Below are positions 7,946 through 16,941 of a stretch of DNA of 64,000 nt, in pieces. The DNA comes from Sulfolobales archaeon (GTDB lineage: Archaea > Thermoproteota > Thermoprotei_A > Sulfolobales > NBVN01): NCBI GenBank assembly GCA_026419835.1, contig JAOAKQ010000001.1, forward strand, positions 276,648 to 340,647, written 5' to 3'. The notes under the pieces are model-generated. The model searched no databases, was not told the origin of the DNA, and saw nothing but the letters and a program-made list of their open reading frames with translations. The translations under genes and the position numbers were made by a program. Numbering within the stretch: the first letter of the stretch is position 1; each line of letters opens with the position of its first letter.

Positions 7946-8465
7946 AGTTACGTGCCTACTTCTAGCTGGTGGTGCTGGAACTAGATTCGGCGATCCCGCT
8001 AAGTTTCTTAGAGACCTATGCGGTGAGTCCATAGCTAGCAGACTCATCCGCCAGTTAGAGGAGTTGTGTGAGTACGTAGTCATAGCACTCTCCCATCGCA
8101 CTATCGATAGAGCTAGAGCACTATGCGAGAACCCGCGAGCGCTCTGCGTAGAACTCCCCGGGTCGGGCTACGTCGATGACCTCAGTCTAGCTCTAAGATC
8201 CCTTCCCAAGCCCGTACTAACCGTAGCTGCGGATGTGGTAGCTAGAGACAGCGTCATCAGGAACTTCCTCGAGAATGCTCTGCTAAGAAGCGTAGACGTA
8301 GTTACGGCGGTGGTGGAGGACAGTCCCGGGTGGCAGAACCCAGTAGGACTAGCGCTCTTCAACCGCGAGGAGGGGTCTTGGGATACCGTAGTCCTAGACG
8401 CAGGTGATGTTGTAGATGTCGATACGGAAGAAGATCTCGAGAAAGCGGGGAGATTCTGTGGGTAG
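7932..8465 (+). CDS. cobY: CobY: adenosylcobinamide-phosphate guanylyltransferase
   Basis: 177 residues, single nucleotidyltransferase (Rossmann-like) domain. It opens with CLLLAGGAGTRFGDPAKFL, the GTP-binding signature of the MobA/CobY superfamily, followed by a VAADVV metal-binding segment near residue 99. CobY makes adenosylcobinamide-GDP in archaea, replacing bacterial CobU. The GWQNPVGLALF segment and the C-terminal VDVDTEEDL fit the family. The start is ATG 7932, inside the 3' end of cbiS. Identity is secured by position between cbiS and cobD. Confidence 0.88.
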   Translation: MRERRVTCLLLAGGAGTRFGDPAKFLRDLCGESIASRLIRQLEELCEYVVIALSHRTIDRARALCENPRALCVELPGSGYVDDLSLALRSLPKPVLTVAADVVARDSVIRNFLENALLRSVDVVTAVVEDSPGWQNPVGLALFNREEGSWDTVVLDAGDVVDVDTEEDLEKAGRFCG

Positions 8466-9552
8466 CTGCCGCCACCATGGTGGTACTTCCTCTAGAGATC
8501 TCCTGGATTTCTCAGCACCTCAAAATCCTCTAGGTACTCCAGAAATCATTAGAGAGCTAGTTAGAGAATCCGTAGCTAGAGAGGACTACTCGAGGTACCC
8601 GGACTACACGTATCGTAGACTGAGAGAAGCTATAGCCAGCTTCTACAAGCTAGACTACGAGTCCGTAGTTCCACTCAATGGGGGGAGCGAGGCACTCTAC
8701 ATTCTAGTGCTCTCTCTAAGACCCACTAGCCTGGTAGTATTTGAACCAACGTTCGGTGACCATAGATGCCTAGCGGAATCACTAAACCTAAAAATAGTGT
8801 CCGTACCCTACATAGAGAGTGGAGAACGCTACGAATTCCCTATAGACCGCGTAGATGAACTGAGGAAAACCGCCGACCGGAACTCCCTATTCATACTCTC
8901 AAACCCGAATAACCCCACCGGCACCGCTCTATCTGCGAAGCAAGTTGTGAGGCTACTTAATGCGCTCAGCGAATTCGTAGTTGTAGTTGATGAAGCTTTC
9001 TTCGAGCTCTGCTATCTATGTGACGAAGTCAGCGCACTTAAGCTAGCTAAGAGCTACGAGAACCTAGTAGTTGTTAGAAGCCTCACGAAGACTTACTCTA
9101 TCCCAGGTCTGAGAATAGGCTTTCTGTACACCGAGAACGGGGATTTACTGAACGCAGTGGAGTCTTCTAGAGCTCCGTGGAACGTTAACTCAATAGCTGA
9201 AGCAGTTATTAGTGAAGCACTAGAGAAGTACTCGAGTGAGCTGAGGTCGTTTGCGGAGAAGTCGAAAGCGGTAATTAGAAAGGAGAGCACCTACCTAGAG
9301 AGAGGTCTTAGACTTCTCGGAATACGCGTATATTCCTCAACGGCGCCGTTCCTACTCGTAAAGCACAGTACTCCAACTAGTGAAATCTCGAAGAAACTGC
9401 GCGAACTTAGAGTCGTAGTTAGAGATGCTTCAACCTACCCCTACCTAACTCAATACCATGCTAGAGTGTCAGTAAGACTTAGAAGCGAGAACGAGGTCCT
9501 CCTAGGTGCGTATAGAAGAGTTGTTGAAAATGCCACTCCTTCGGAGTCTTAG
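8458..9552 (+). CDS. cobD: CobD: L-threonine-O-3-phosphate decarboxylase
   Basis: A fold-type I PLP enzyme making (R)-1-amino-2-propanol phosphate, the linker of the nucleotide loop. It shows the typical N-terminal HHGG and LLDFSAPQNPLGTP, the SNPNNPTG motif, VVVDEAFFE and the PLP lysine in SLTKTYSIPGLRIG. The frame is open from ATG 8416, but the homologous N-terminus and a GGGGAG Shine-Dalgarno (about 8446) support GTG 8458. It overlaps cobY by 8 bases. Family resemblance to histidinol-phosphate aminotransferase is resolved by the operon context. Confidence 0.87.
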   Translation: MGSCRHHGGTSSRDLLDFSAPQNPLGTPEIIRELVRESVAREDYSRYPDYTYRRLREAIASFYKLDYESVVPLNGGSEALYILVLSLRPTSLVVFEPTFGDHRCLAESLNLKIVSVPYIESGERYEFPIDRVDELRKTADRNSLFILSNPNNPTGTALSAKQVVRLLNALSEFVVVVDEAFFELCYLCDEVSALKLAKSYENLVVVRSLTKTYSIPGLRIGFLYTENGDLLNAVESSRAPWNVNSIAEAVISEALEKYSSELRSFAEKSKAVIRKESTYLERGLRLLGIRVYSSTAPFLLVKHSTPTSEISKKLRELRVVVRDASTYPYLTQYHARVSVRLRSENEVLLGAYRRVVENATPSES

Positions 9553-10297
9553 GTCTCTGATATCGCTACTAACTAGAATACCGGTAGGTTCCCAAGACGT
9601 CGAGGAGGCCGCTCAGTACTTCTACCTAGTTCCACTCATCGGGTTAGTTGAAGGTCTTGCGATCTCTCTAGCTATAGTAGTGCTGAGGGCTATCTGTGAG
9701 AACAGCTTGATGGCCTCGTCTCTATATCTAGTAGCTCACCTAGCCGTTGTTGGGGGTATGCATCTAGATGGTTTCGCAGACTACTTCGATGTAGTAGGGT
9801 CTCAAAAACGCGGTGCTAGCGCAATCCCCATTCTAAAGGACCCGAGGAGAGGAACTTTCTCGATACTAGCCGTAGTAGTTAACTTTCTTGTTAGCGCAGT
9901 GAGTGTGAGCGTGCTATTAGAAAGCCTCGAGAGTAGCACTGACTTAGCGCTTTACCTAGTCTGCGCGTACTTAGCTTCCTCGGAGTCTATGTTCTTAACG
10001 TGTTTTCTAGGTCGGGAAGAACCTTATGAAGGCTTAGCGAAGTCTTTCTCTAGGTACTCTAAGAAGAGCGAGAGCTTAGTGAAGAACCTGGCTATATACG
10101 CGCTCACCTTGCTAGCCCTACAGGTGCTCTGGCACTCCCACATCCTAGCTATCTTCGCTCTACTACCTGTAGCAACATCTCTGATTACTTCTAGAGATGC
10201 TAACGAGAGGATAGGGTTCGTAAATGGGGATGTCTTGGGATTCTCATACGAAACTAGTAGAGTTTCAGCTCTAGTACTAGCGGCTCTAGTAGCTTGA
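9506..10297 (+). CDS. cobS: CobS: adenosylcobinamide-GDP ribazoletransferase
   Basis: A polytopic membrane protein of about 255-263 residues that joins adenosylcobinamide-GDP to alpha-ribazole. It has the CobS signature GGMHLDGFADYFD (near residue 83) and ILKDPRRGTFSILA, with about six hydrophobic segments. The start is ambiguous between GTG 9506 (preceded by GAGGT) and ATG 9530. Either overlaps cobD, so expression is coupled. It ends with a TTGA overlap with cbiB. Confidence 0.9.
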   Translation: MRIEELLKMPLLRSLRSLISLLTRIPVGSQDVEEAAQYFYLVPLIGLVEGLAISLAIVVLRAICENSLMASSLYLVAHLAVVGGMHLDGFADYFDVVGSQKRGASAIPILKDPRRGTFSILAVVVNFLVSAVSVSVLLESLESSTDLALYLVCAYLASSESMFLTCFLGREEPYEGLAKSFSRYSKKSESLVKNLAIYALTLLALQVLWHSHILAIFALLPVATSLITSRDANERIGFVNGDVLGFSYETSRVSALVLAALVA

Positions 10298-11265
10298 GGT
10301 CGGGTACTGTGGTTCCTCTACTAAGCTTTCTCAGCCTTCCCGAAGCTCTAGCCGTTCTAGTACTAGCACACGTAATGGACTTTATCTACCCATATCATAG
10401 TGGTGTGCTACTACTTACGCACCCAGTGCACACATCCTACACTATAGCCATCAAGTTAGGGAAGCCGTACTCGTCGAGAGCTAGGGGTGTGCTTGTTTGG
10501 CTAGCCGTCGTACTATCCCACATAGCGATCTACTGGCTACTTCTCCAGCTAGCACTAGCCGTTAGTAGATTTCTCTACCTACTACTATCGGCCTACGTCT
10601 TGAAGACCTCGTTCTCGATTAGGCTACTGCTAGATGTAGTTAGAAGGTCGTGCGAGTCTCTGAGAGATGGTGACGTAGGTAGAGCTAGGTATTGGACTAA
10701 GCAGATCGTTAGAAGAAGCCTGGACGACCTAGGCGAGCCCCACATAGCTTCCGCATCTATCGAGTCCCTAGCTGAGAGCCTCGTTGACGGGTACGTATCG
10801 CCACTACTCTACTACACACTTCTCGGACCTCTGGGAGCGCTACTCCAAAGACTAGCCAACACCTTAGATAGCGCTTTCGGGTATAAGGAACCTAGGTTTA
10901 GAGACGTTGGGTGGTTCTCAGCTAAGCTAGATACCGTCGTGAACTTTATTCCAGCTAGACTAACAGCCCTACTGATAGCTCTAGCAGCACCGGTCGCAGG
11001 CGGAGATCTACGCAGAGCTCTATCAGTTCTAGCTAGAGACTGCCGTAGAACTGAGAGTGTCAATGCTGGCTACCCTATCTCAGCTATAGCGGGGGTTCTA
11101 GGCGTCTGGCTGGAGAAGGTAGGTCACTACACTATAAATAGCGAAGGTAGAGCTCCCGGCTGGAGAGATGTGAAGGTAGCGCTTAAAGTAGCTAAAACAG
11201 CTGCCGCCGCGTGGCTAGCTCTACAGCTAGCTCTACTAGTCACTCTAAGCTCCGCGAGTCTCTGA
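10294..11265 (+). CDS. cbiB: CbiB: adenosylcobinamide-phosphate synthase
   Basis: 323 residues, membrane enzyme that attaches aminopropanol phosphate to adenosylcobyric acid. Family features include hydrophobic N-terminal segments, LGEPHIASASIESLAESLVDGYVSPL with the conserved E-SxxE-xxxDG pattern, GYKEPRFRDVGWFSAKLDTVVNFIPARLTA, and RAPGWRDV near the end. It starts at TTG 10294, overlapping the cobS stop, or at GTG 10309. It is the last gene of the operon and ends 3 bases from the convergent taw3 gene, leaving no room for a classical terminator. Confidence 0.92.
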   Translation: MRSGTVVPLLSFLSLPEALAVLVLAHVMDFIYPYHSGVLLLTHPVHTSYTIAIKLGKPYSSRARGVLVWLAVVLSHIAIYWLLLQLALAVSRFLYLLLSAYVLKTSFSIRLLLDVVRRSCESLRDGDVGRARYWTKQIVRRSLDDLGEPHIASASIESLAESLVDGYVSPLLYYTLLGPLGALLQRLANTLDSAFGYKEPRFRDVGWFSAKLDTVVNFIPARLTALLIALAAPVAGGDLRRALSVLARDCRRTESVNAGYPISAIAGVLGVWLEKVGHYTINSEGRAPGWRDVKVALKVAKTAAAAWLALQLALLVTLSSASL

Positions 11266-11268
11266 AGC

Positions 11269-11934
11269 TCACGTCAGCTTCTCGGAGGCTGTGAGTAGGT
11301 CGTAGAACTTCGCTAACCTACTCTTACCTTCAGCTAGCGCCTCATTTGCTACCCTAACTAGCTCGCGGATGTCTTCAATGGTGAAGTTCTCAGCTCTCAG
11401 TAGGTTCGTAACTCTAATACCGGTTTTAAGCTCTACGAATATTCCCCGCCTACTAATCGATAGTATGCCGCTGTGCTTCATTCCCGCCTCGCGAGCTATT
11501 CTAAGTATAGCCGCCGCTTCTCGAAGAGTTAGTGTTGATATGTGGAATATGGGTCCCGTAGCTACTAGCCAGAGCCTGGTGGTAGGTGGGGAGCTGCGTA
11601 GTACGGTGTAGACCTCGCCTTCTTCAACTGCGGTGTGCTTCTTGAATATCACGGTGGATGCCTTCCTATGCCACGGCATGCGCGCGTCAACTATCGTTAT
11701 CCTACCGCTGCAGGAGCTGATCGGGAACGACTCCCCCCTTCTGAAGAGAGCTTGAAGAACGTGGTATATGTCGGGGTCGAGGTAGCCTACGTCGAGGTCT
11801 TCGAGCATTCTCTTCTGCATAGCATCTCTAGTCTTCACCCACAGAGCTCTATCTACTATACCCACAGATAGCCCACAAATAGAGTCTAGGGTAGGTAAAG
11901 AACTCTTGAGAATTTTTAAGGTGTAGGTAACCAT
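11269..11934 (-). CDS. taw3: Taw3/TYW3-type tRNA wybutosine methyltransferase
   Basis: 221 residues of the TYW3 family, which methylates N4 of the wyosine precursor at position 37 of tRNA-Phe using SAM. Diagnostic stretches are DLDVGYLDPDI, SSCSGRITIVD (about residues 73-83), a W-H-R-K segment, LWLVATGPIFHIST, and a basic SRRGIFVELKTGIRV. It starts at ATG 11934 and is divergent from the PhoH-like gene with only 17 bases between starts, so their core promoters must sit in each other's reading frames. A Trm5-family gene lies 2 kb away. Confidence 0.87.
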   Translation of the reverse strand: MVTYTLKILKSSLPTLDSICGLSVGIVDRALWVKTRDAMQKRMLEDLDVGYLDPDIYHVLQALFRRGESFPISSCSGRITIVDARMPWHRKASTVIFKKHTAVEEGEVYTVLRSSPPTTRLWLVATGPIFHISTLTLREAAAILRIAREAGMKHSGILSISRRGIFVELKTGIRVTNLLRAENFTIEDIRELVRVANEALAEGKSRLAKFYDLLTASEKLT

Positions 11935-11951
11935 GAGTTTTAGGTGGCAGT

Positions 11952-13166
11952 GTGAAGCTACTGGAGAACATCAAGCCCCAGAGTGATGGACAGCGAAGAC
12001 TGCTCGAAGTCCTTCAAAACGAGTCGTACACTATAGTAGGAGTGTTCGGACCTACCGGTAGCGGTAAGTCCCTGCTTTCTCTAGCCTACGGAATAGAGTC
12101 CGTGGCGGCCGGTAAGTTCAAGAGGTTCGTAGTGGTTAAGCCTATAATAGATGTTGTTACTGGAAGAGAGCTGACCCTAGCGGAAGCTGGTGAAGAGTAC
12201 TCTAAGCTAGCTGGAGAATACTTAGTTGACGTGCTGGGGGTCTTCGTCGAGCAGGCGGAGCTATCGGAACTCATAAGCTCGGGGAAGCTAATGCTTATAG
12301 ATGGACACTACTTGAAGGGTAGGACTTTCGACGAAACACTCGTATTTATAGACGACGCACAGCACGTCCACCTCGAAATACTTCTCGAAGTTATTGTTAG
12401 AATAGGTAGTAGGAGCAGGCTGATAATAGCTGCGGACCCCATATTCCAGACCTTGAGAGGTATTCAGTACGACCACATAACCACGCTCAGAGAGATTCTT
12501 CTAAGCGAAGCAAACGCTCAAGTAGTGGACCTGGGAATAGAGGACATCGTGAGGGAAGGAGCGAAAACCGGTGTGAGGCTACTACTCGAGTACGCCCTGA
12601 GGTCCAGGAAACTTCAAGAAGCGGAAGCTAGGGCTATTCAGACTATAAAGCTACACTCACCAGATGCGGACGTAGTTACGGTAGTGGAGGTAGAGGACGT
12701 AGCTAAGAAGTACGGAGTATCGCTAGACCACGTTCCCAAGTACTTAGTTGTAGTTAAACCGGGTCACCTAGGTCGCTTAGTTGGAAAGGGCGGCGAGAGG
12801 ATCTCGGCGATAGAGAAGGAGCTGGGCGGTAGAGTCAGGGGAATAGAGCTGGACCTAGACCTAACGAACTACATAAGATCGGTCCACCCAGTTTCTTGGA
12901 TATGGAAGAGAACTAGAGTGGACCTAGTAGGTCCCTACTTAGCAATAAAGATAGAGGCAGACAACCTAGGTCCGCTAATAGGTCAGAGAGGGTCCTACAT
13001 AAGGTTCCTGGAGGAAGTAACTATGAAACTAATGGGTTTAGGCGTCCGCGTTATACCGACCTCGGAGAGGGAGGAGGTGGAGAAGTCGAAGAAGAGACCT
13101 AGGAGGTCTTCTTCTCAAGGTGGAGATCGAGAACGACCTGGTAGTAGCGGGGGCCGACAGACCTAA
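11952..13166 (+). CDS. PhoH-like ATPase fused to tandem KH domains
   Basis: 404 residues. An N-terminal PhoH-like P-loop NTPase has Walker A GPTGSGKS at 33-40 and Walker B LVFIDDAQ at 130-137. A C-terminal RNA-binding region has two KH-type GxxG loops (GKGG at 278-281 and GQRG at 344-347). The tail is basic and low-complexity (KKRPRR, then Ser/Gly/Arg). This ATPase-KH architecture is known in archaea and suggests an RNA or RNP remodelling role, but no reaction is established. The start is GTG 11952; TTTTTAAGG about 32-40 bases upstream is a possible TATA box. Its last 68 bases overlap the convergent Trm5-type gene. Confidence 0.87.
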   Translation: MKLLENIKPQSDGQRRLLEVLQNESYTIVGVFGPTGSGKSLLSLAYGIESVAAGKFKRFVVVKPIIDVVTGRELTLAEAGEEYSKLAGEYLVDVLGVFVEQAELSELISSGKLMLIDGHYLKGRTFDETLVFIDDAQHVHLEILLEVIVRIGSRSRLIIAADPIFQTLRGIQYDHITTLREILLSEANAQVVDLGIEDIVREGAKTGVRLLLEYALRSRKLQEAEARAIQTIKLHSPDADVVTVVEVEDVAKKYGVSLDHVPKYLVVVKPGHLGRLVGKGGERISAIEKELGGRVRGIELDLDLTNYIRSVHPVSWIWKRTRVDLVGPYLAIKIEADNLGPLIGQRGSYIRFLEEVTMKLMGLGVRVIPTSEREEVEKSKKRPRRSSSQGGDRERPGSSGGRQT

Positions 13167-13974
13167 CCACTCGCGATCCGAGAACTCTAGCTCTAACACC
13201 CATGGATTCACACTTCCCCATATACGGATTCCGAGCTCTTAGAATGGCCTCGTTCTTAGAGCTAGCTGTCACGAAGTCGTAGACGTGAACTACTCCGGCA
13301 TTCTTTAAAGACACTACGGCGTCCTCAAAATACTCGTACGCGAGTTCTGGGAGTGGCATTATAACCCTATCGAAGTGGTTCGTGTACGACCTCGCTATCT
13401 CTCGAGAATCTGCGAGTACTGGAACTACGATATCGGATACTCTATTCAACTTGATGTTTTCAACCATGTACCTGTAGGCATCCGGATTTATGTCTACTGA
13501 AACAACTCTTCTAGGCTTAGAATGCTTAGCTATTATAACCGAGAACAGCCCGGCGCCGGCGAACATATTGAAAATCTCCTCGCCCGGTCTAACCAGCTTC
13601 GCTATTCTAATGTGTTCGTAGTTTAGTGCTGGTGATACGTACACTCTAGCTATGTCTACTCTAAACAAGCACCCGTGCTCTCTGTATACTGTTTCACTCC
13701 TCACTTCTCCAGCTAAGTGAACGAGTTCTCTAACTCTGTAGCTACCGCTTACTGGAGATGTAGCTAACCAGACGGACTTAACGTAGGGAAGTCTCTTCAT
13801 AACCTCTACTGCGAGTTTTCTGTAAACTTCTAGACCTAGCTCAAAATCAACGGGTTTTCTAAGAACGGCGATATCGCCTATGACCTCCAGTCTCTTCCAG
13901 ATCTTGCTAGCTAGAGGTTCTCCAACTACCTCTCTAGCTATTTCTCGAACCAGAGACCTGCCCAAGCTCCTCAC
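13099..13974 (-). CDS. Trm5-family tRNA (guanine37-N1)-methyltransferase
   Basis: 291 residues, class I SAM methyltransferase of the Met-10/Trm5 family. The region YRVRELVHLAGE, REHGCLFRVDIARVYVSPALNYEHIR precedes the SAM site NMFAGAGLFSVIIA, the acidic VVSVDINPDAY, and the MPLPELAYEYF motif where Trm5 has N-L/P-P. m1G37 is the first step of wyosine synthesis, consistent with taw3 nearby. The protein is shorter than usual (about 330) at the N-terminus. Whether it is Trm5a/Taw22 or Trm5b cannot be decided here. Its 3' end overlaps the PhoH-KH gene on the other strand. Confidence 0.82.
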   Translation of the reverse strand: MRSLGRSLVREIAREVVGEPLASKIWKRLEVIGDIAVLRKPVDFELGLEVYRKLAVEVMKRLPYVKSVWLATSPVSGSYRVRELVHLAGEVRSETVYREHGCLFRVDIARVYVSPALNYEHIRIAKLVRPGEEIFNMFAGAGLFSVIIAKHSKPRRVVSVDINPDAYRYMVENIKLNRVSDIVVPVLADSREIARSYTNHFDRVIMPLPELAYEYFEDAVVSLKNAGVVHVYDFVTASSKNEAILRARNPYMGKCESMGVRARVLGSRVVRSVGPRYYQVVLDLHLEKKTS

Positions 13975-14135
13975 TTCCTACACCACTACTTGAAGATCCC
14001 GTACTACTCAATTTCTCCAATCATTTTTACTAGAGAGTTCAGTAAGTTTCTTAGTTCTGGTATCGCGCTGAAGTGAGTGATGCCGCCTACTCAAGTTTAA
14101 TAGTTTTCTAAACTACTTATTCTATTGGTGGAAAA

Positions 14136-14834
14136 GTGCCTAGACTTAGTTCTGGACTCGTAATAGCTGGAGCGTACGCCTATAAGATAAGGAGAACGGC
14201 GTTCGCTCAATTGAGGAATGCTGTGAAAGAAGGCACTATAAGAAGCGGAGACGTAGCATACGCAGTTGCTCAACTCAACAGACTTCTGTACAGCATACTC
14301 GTAGAAAGCCTTAGGGTAGATAAGGGTGATGTCGTTAGAATTGTGGTAGACTACGAGCTGACTCCCGGTAAAATAAACTGGAAGCTCGATACGCTCAAAA
14401 TAGAGGTATTCAAGAGATTCCCCGATGAAGATGTAAGAAAAGTTGTTGAATCTAAGCTAGCTATTGCTGAAGCAATAATGACGGGCATCGTCGAGTACTC
14501 CATAGAGAAGATCGGGGAGACTGATGACGGTGACGTAGTTCTAGCGGTAAAGCTGGGGGGGAGAGAAGTTGGAGCGGCAGTTCTCACACCGATTAACCAG
14601 GAGTTTGCTTATCTTAAGAGAGCCGCGGTCATGGAGCCCTCGCCCCTAATCGTTGAAAAGCAGAGAATACCGCTAAATGGAAAGACGGTTGAAGAAGCTA
14701 TGAAAAGTAGTGTAAGCGTACTAACCACAGCAGCTAAGTATGTTGGTGATGAAGAAGCTCGAAGACTGTACGAATCGATTAAAAGAAGAGTTATTCCTAC
14801 AGCTGTTGTCGAAGCAGTAAGGGAGGAAGAGTAG
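14136..14834 (+). CDS. DUF2258 family protein
   Basis: 232 residues, no transmembrane segment, with an N-terminal helix GLVIAGAYAYKIRRTAFAQ that is characteristic of the crenarchaeal DUF2258 family, followed by alternating helices and strands. The function is unknown. It starts at GTG 14136, about 15-20 bases after an AT-rich segment (CTTATTCTATTGG). The last 38 bases overlap the convergent gene on the minus strand. There is no obvious functional link to neighbours. Confidence 0.65.
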   Translation: MPRLSSGLVIAGAYAYKIRRTAFAQLRNAVKEGTIRSGDVAYAVAQLNRLLYSILVESLRVDKGDVVRIVVDYELTPGKINWKLDTLKIEVFKRFPDEDVRKVVESKLAIAEAIMTGIVEYSIEKIGETDDGDVVLAVKLGGREVGAAVLTPINQEFAYLKRAAVMEPSPLIVEKQRIPLNGKTVEEAMKSSVSVLTTAAKYVGDEEARRLYESIKRRVIPTAVVEAVREEE

Positions 14835-15933
14835 GGTATAGATCTTCAAATCTCTTAATTGCTTTTTTAAATACCTCGTAACCAACCGTTAGGATTCCTT
14901 CTCTATCGACAACTACATCATCTCCTATGATAACGGCTTCGATAGGTAGATCTCCCTCCGTCACCGCTCTCATAGCTGAGTTGAGAGTGCGTGGTACGGG
15001 CCAACCGGGTGGTTCTGAGAGGTTATAAACCACTACGCTACTCCTACTTCCTTCTCTAAGAGATGAGCTTTCGTGCTGGTCTATCAGCTCTGAAGTAATT
15101 CTAGTTCCGGAGAGAAAGACATCGAGAAGGTCGGTACTTCGAGACCAGAGCACCTCCTTCAGTACTTCTCGAATGCTGTAGGAAGGTCTGACACCAATAC
15201 CTACTCCACCGAACTTTCTTCGTTTTTGAAGCATTCTACCGAAGTATATAGTTGGGAGTTCGATATCCACTAGAGGATTTATAGCTACGGCTTTAACGTC
15301 CTTAAGGTCGCGCTGAAGTTCTTTCTCCGGCTCGAGTAGGAATACCGGTATACCGCTTTCTCTCGCAATAGCTAGGTAGTTACCTCCTAGTTCTCTACAT
15401 ACTGCGATTCCTACCTTAACACCCTCTACTCTCCCATGCCATCTTCCGAGGAGGAGCTTTAGCTCACTCAGCTGCTGGTCGTCATCTAGACCGCAGTTAA
15501 GTAGAGGTGCTAGAGTTACGTTCACACCCACATCTCTAGCGGCCCTAGCTACTTCATCTAGATACACGTCAGCGACAAGTACTTCAGTAACGCCCTTACT
15601 AGCTAATTCAGCTAGGGATAGTACTGAGATGAAGTACATATCGGCTCTCTTAATGGCTTTGTACATCTCTCTTAAGAGATACCAGTCCAGGTCTTCTAAA
15701 CCATATCTCAGAGGGTAGAGACTAAGAACTGTAAAACCTGAAGCAAACCCCTTCGTAACAAGCCTATTCACACCGCTTAGTAGAAGCTCCGGGTATAGCT
15801 CTTCTTCAAGTATCCCCCCTCGCTTCAGAAGCTTAACCACCCCGTTTTCTATGTAGAGGTACCCCCTATCTACGTACTCAACATCCCTACCGACGACCAG
15901 AATTGAAGCACTCTCTATGAGTATCTTAACCAA
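14797..15933 (-). CDS. Amidohydrolase-fold protein lacking metal-ligand motifs
   Basis: 378 residues with the layout of the SAH/MTA deaminase-like amidohydrolase family: an N-terminal beta-sandwich strand set (ASILVVGRDVEYVDRGYLYIENGVV), then a barrel region, a late SMREV-like IREVLKEVLWSRSTDLL, and a C-terminal strand (DLPIEAVIIGDDVVVD). The metal-binding HxH expected after the first barrel strand is replaced by GFASGFTVLSLYP, and the later metal-binding His, His and Asp are not seen. It is therefore probably catalytically inert or altered. It lies 13 bases downstream of a nucleoside phosphorylase gene, in the same direction. Confidence 0.6.
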   Translation of the reverse strand: MVKILIESASILVVGRDVEYVDRGYLYIENGVVKLLKRGGILEEELYPELLLSGVNRLVTKGFASGFTVLSLYPLRYGLEDLDWYLLREMYKAIKRADMYFISVLSLAELASKGVTEVLVADVYLDEVARAARDVGVNVTLAPLLNCGLDDDQQLSELKLLLGRWHGRVEGVKVGIAVCRELGGNYLAIARESGIPVFLLEPEKELQRDLKDVKAVAINPLVDIELPTIYFGRMLQKRRKFGGVGIGVRPSYSIREVLKEVLWSRSTDLLDVFLSGTRITSELIDQHESSSLREGSRSSVVVYNLSEPPGWPVPRTLNSAMRAVTEGDLPIEAVIIGDDVVVDREGILTVGYEVFKKAIKRFEDLYPTLPPLLLRQQL

Positions 15934-15946
15934 TACTAAAGCACCA

Positions 15947-16807
15947 CTACGGACCTCTCTCGCCGCTCTCCCGAGCGGCCTCTAGGAGTAACCTCATAGA
16001 TAGGTACTTCTTCTTCCTAGATTCCCTTAGAGAGTCCCACTCGTAGAGTATTCTAACCGCTTCATTAGCTACTCTAACTAAGTCAACCAATCCAGCCCCA
16101 GGGTCGAACTCATCCGTTACCCTATTAGCTATTGCTGCGCACAAAGTACCAGCTCTAGCTCCGTATATACTGGATAGAGTGAATATCGTCGATGCCTCCA
16201 TTTCGAAGTTCAGAACGTTTAACTCTCCGAGCTTTCTCTCAATACCTCTCCACCTATCCGGTAGATAGCCTCTGTAGCCTGGCCTTCCCTGACCTACGTA
16301 GAAGCTGTCGTTGCTTGCCGTTATACCTACGTGATACCTCACACCCAGAGTTTCAGCTGCCTCTACGAGAGCTAGAAGAACGTCGTAGCTCGCAACGGCT
16401 GGGTACTCCGGGTCGACGTAGATCTTGCTGGTACCGTCGAGTCTAACGGCCGCTGAAGATATGATCAGGTCACCCAACTTTATGTAGTTTTGAAGAGCCC
16501 CGGTAGTGCCAACTCTTATGAAGGTATCAGCTCCAGCTCTAAGTAGCTCCTCTAGAACTATGGCGGTAGATGGACCGCCAATTCCAGTGGATGTAGCTGC
16601 GAGTGAAACACCCCTGTACCTACCGACGTACGTAACGAAGCCTCTGTGCTCAGCCACTAGTCTACTCTCATCCCAGAACCTAGCTATTAGCGGGACCCTC
16701 CCCGGATCTCCTGGGAGTAGAATGTATCTGGGTACATCCCCCGGCTTTAAGTGTATGTGGTAGAGAAGTCCTTCCTTAGTTAGAGGTTCTCTAGCGGACA
16801 TGCTCAC
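15947..16807 (-). CDS. udp: Uridine phosphorylase-type nucleoside phosphorylase
   Basis: 286 residues, PNP/UDP family: LLPGDPGRVPLIA (about residue 30), the phosphate-binding RVGTTGALQ (about 97-105), SNDSFYVGQGRPGY, and NFEMEASTIFTL (about 199), where Glu-Met-Glu binds ribose. It cleaves uridine to uracil and ribose-1-phosphate in salvage. The C-terminal VANEAVRIL helix fits. The start is GTG 16807 or the ATG two codons on (16801). It is the leading gene of a pair with the amidohydrolase-like gene, suggesting a nucleoside-related role for that partner. Confidence 0.88.
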   Translation of the reverse strand: MSMSAREPLTKEGLLYHIHLKPGDVPRYILLPGDPGRVPLIARFWDESRLVAEHRGFVTYVGRYRGVSLAATSTGIGGPSTAIVLEELLRAGADTFIRVGTTGALQNYIKLGDLIISSAAVRLDGTSKIYVDPEYPAVASYDVLLALVEAAETLGVRYHVGITASNDSFYVGQGRPGYRGYLPDRWRGIERKLGELNVLNFEMEASTIFTLSSIYGARAGTLCAAIANRVTDEFDPGAGLVDLVRVANEAVRILYEWDSLRESRKKKYLSMRLLLEAARESGERGP

Positions 16808-16941
16808 CAGTAAGCACCTCCCAACTCCGAGTGTTTCTAATCACATATTTTAGTTAGGAGTGTTTAACCCCGCTCCTACAGCTCTATAGAGAAAAGCTCG
16901 TGCGCGTAGTTCTTCTAGCTACTAAGCACCGTCGTACTTCT

